DNA of 64,000 bases, taken from Parvibaculum sp. (GTDB lineage Bacteria; Pseudomonadota; Alphaproteobacteria; Parvibaculales; Parvibaculaceae). The DNA lies in assembly GCA_019635955.1 (NCBI GenBank), contig JAHBYL010000002.1, forward strand, positions 1-64,000. The letters are read 5' to 3'. Positions 63,149-64,000 of the stretch are shown here, piece after piece (the stretch's first letter is position 1; each line of letters opens with the position of its first letter). A program made the position numbers and the translations under genes. The notes under the pieces were generated by a model. That model saw nothing but the letters and a program-made list of their open reading frames with translations. It did not search any database and was not told where the DNA came from.

Positions 63149-64000
63149 ATGGCAGCGATGTCTCTCGACCGGCGGCGCTTCCTCGCTCTTGCGGGCAGCT
63201 CGACGCTTGCCGCACTCGCCGGAACGAACTTCTCCTTCGCCGCAGGCGCCGATGGCGGCCCTTCGCTCGTTGTCGTCAATCTGCGTGGCGGCATGGACGG
63301 GCTTTCGCTCGTCGTGCCTTACGCCGACCCGCATTACGTCGGCCACCGCCGCGGCCTTGCCCTGGCGGCGCCCGGCAAGGAGAACGGCGTCTTCGATATC
63401 GACGGATTTTTCGGCCTCCACCCTGCGCTCGCCTTTTGCAACAAATGCCGGACGCAAGGCGAACTGCTTTCCTTCACGGGCGTCGCATCGCCCTACCGGT
63501 CGCGGTCGCATTTCGATGCACAGGACATGCTCGCGAACGGCACCAACGAGGCCCGGGCCCGAAGCGGCTGGCTGAACCGGTCGCTGCCTTTCCTCGGCAA
63601 TGAAGGCGAGGCCGTGGCGGTGGGAACGCTTGTTCCGCTGCTCCTTCGCGGCGAAGCGCCGGTTACCTCGTGGATTCCTCCCATCAGCGAAGCGCCGGAC
63701 GAAACATTCCTTGTGCTGATGGATCAGCTCTACGCCGAAGATGCGTTGCTCGGCAATGTCTGGGCGCAAAATCGTCAAAGAGAGATGGAGAAGGCCGATT
63801 CAATACAGAAGGGCGACAAACCCTTCGTTCAGGCCTGCAGCGTGGCAGCCGAGATGCTGAACGCGGATGGCGGGCCGAGGGTCATCTCTCTCGAGCTTCC
63901 GGGTTGGGATACGCATGCCAAACAGGGCGCCACCGATGGCCGCCTTGCCGTTCAGTTCAGCCTTCTCGACGAAGGACTCGCACGCCTTGCCGGCGAGCTG
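63149..64000 (+). CDS. DUF1501 domain protein with Tat signal, 3' truncated by window
   Basis: About 284 residues are visible before the right edge. The N-terminus MAAMSLDRRRFLALAGSSTL has a twin-arginine motif, a hydrophobic region and AGADGG, so it is exported folded. The core blocks VVVNLRGGMDGLSLVVPYAD, FFGLHPALAFC, SRSHFDAQDML and SLELPGWDTHAKQG identify DUF1501, related to sulfatase/phosphatase-like (alkaline-phosphatase-fold) proteins. Its role is not known. It is cotranscribed with the DUF1800 gene just upstream. Confidence 0.9.
   Translation, partial: MAAMSLDRRRFLALAGSSTLAALAGTNFSFAAGADGGPSLVVVNLRGGMDGLSLVVPYADPHYVGHRRGLALAAPGKENGVFDIDGFFGLHPALAFCNKCRTQGELLSFTGVASPYRSRSHFDAQDMLANGTNEARARSGWLNRSLPFLGNEGEAVAVGTLVPLLLRGEAPVTSWIPPISEAPDETFLVLMDQLYAEDALLGNVWAQNRQREMEKADSIQKGDKPFVQACSVAAEMLNADGGPRVISLELPGWDTHAKQGATDGRLAVQFSLLDEGLARLAGEL

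Noticed and set aside
61015-63294. A 759-codon open frame antisense to the DUF1800 gene and part of the KpsF/KdsD gene
   Set aside because: Both plus-strand genes have recognised domains and ribosome sites; the antisense frame is a high-GC artefact.

Overview
The window looks like chromosomal DNA of a high-GC alphaproteobacterium. The signs are high-GC codon use, CtrA-type promoter motifs, an Anbu/alpha-E/CP-ATP-grasp operon, a LuxR/LuxI pair and a large exopolysaccharide region. A Parvibaculum- or Rhizobiales-like host would fit, but the sequence alone does not name the genus. I see no rRNA, tRNA, CRISPR array or replication origin.

Layout. 1-2832: end of a FadB/FadJ-type 3-hydroxyacyl-CoA dehydrogenase, a limonene-epoxide-hydrolase-like protein and an AT3-SGNH acyltransferase. 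2840-5817: a phage-tail-fibre-like gene split by an IS1182-family element. 5888-9881: the four-gene Anbu operon (CP-ATP-grasp, alpha-E, transglutaminase, Anbu). 10062-14918: MltB-type lytic transglycosylase, a PAP2-like/DUF368 (PopT) fusion and an MHYT histidine kinase. 15040-22735: a pseudaminic-acid-type nonulosonate locus (pseB, pseC, pseF, pseG, pseI) in which the usual PseH is missing and a hexapeptide acyltransferase, an ATP-grasp ligase and a methyltransferase are present. 22854-27255: a first sugar-phosphate transferase and miscellaneous genes, including a bactofilin-like protein. 27555-30258: a quorum-sensing operon, luxR-luxI-phytanoyl-CoA-dioxygenase-like oxygenase-69-codon ORF, with strong inverted repeats in its control regions.

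30554-61645 is mainly surface-polysaccharide biosynthesis. Precursor genes make GDP-mannose (manC), GDP-4-keto-6-deoxymannose (gmd), UDP-glucose (galU), UDP-glucuronate (ugd) and UDP-galacturonate (LpsL-type epimerase); KdsD supplies the Kdo precursor. A second initiating sugar-phosphate transferase starts the lipid-linked unit. An eight-gene minus-strand operon carries four sulfotransferases, two glycosyltransferases, a Wzx-type flippase and a Wzy-type polymerase. Wza, an outer-membrane barrel, a small secreted protein and a Wzc tyrosine autokinase complete the export machinery. The simplest reading is a Wzx/Wzy-dependent sulfated acidic exopolysaccharide. 61789-64000: a DUF1800 gene followed by a Tat-targeted DUF1501 gene that runs off the window.

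The points most worth a second look are the quorum-sensing operon with an oxygenase as its coupled output, the four-sulfotransferase polysaccharide operon, and the nonulosonate locus with an ATP-grasp ligase.
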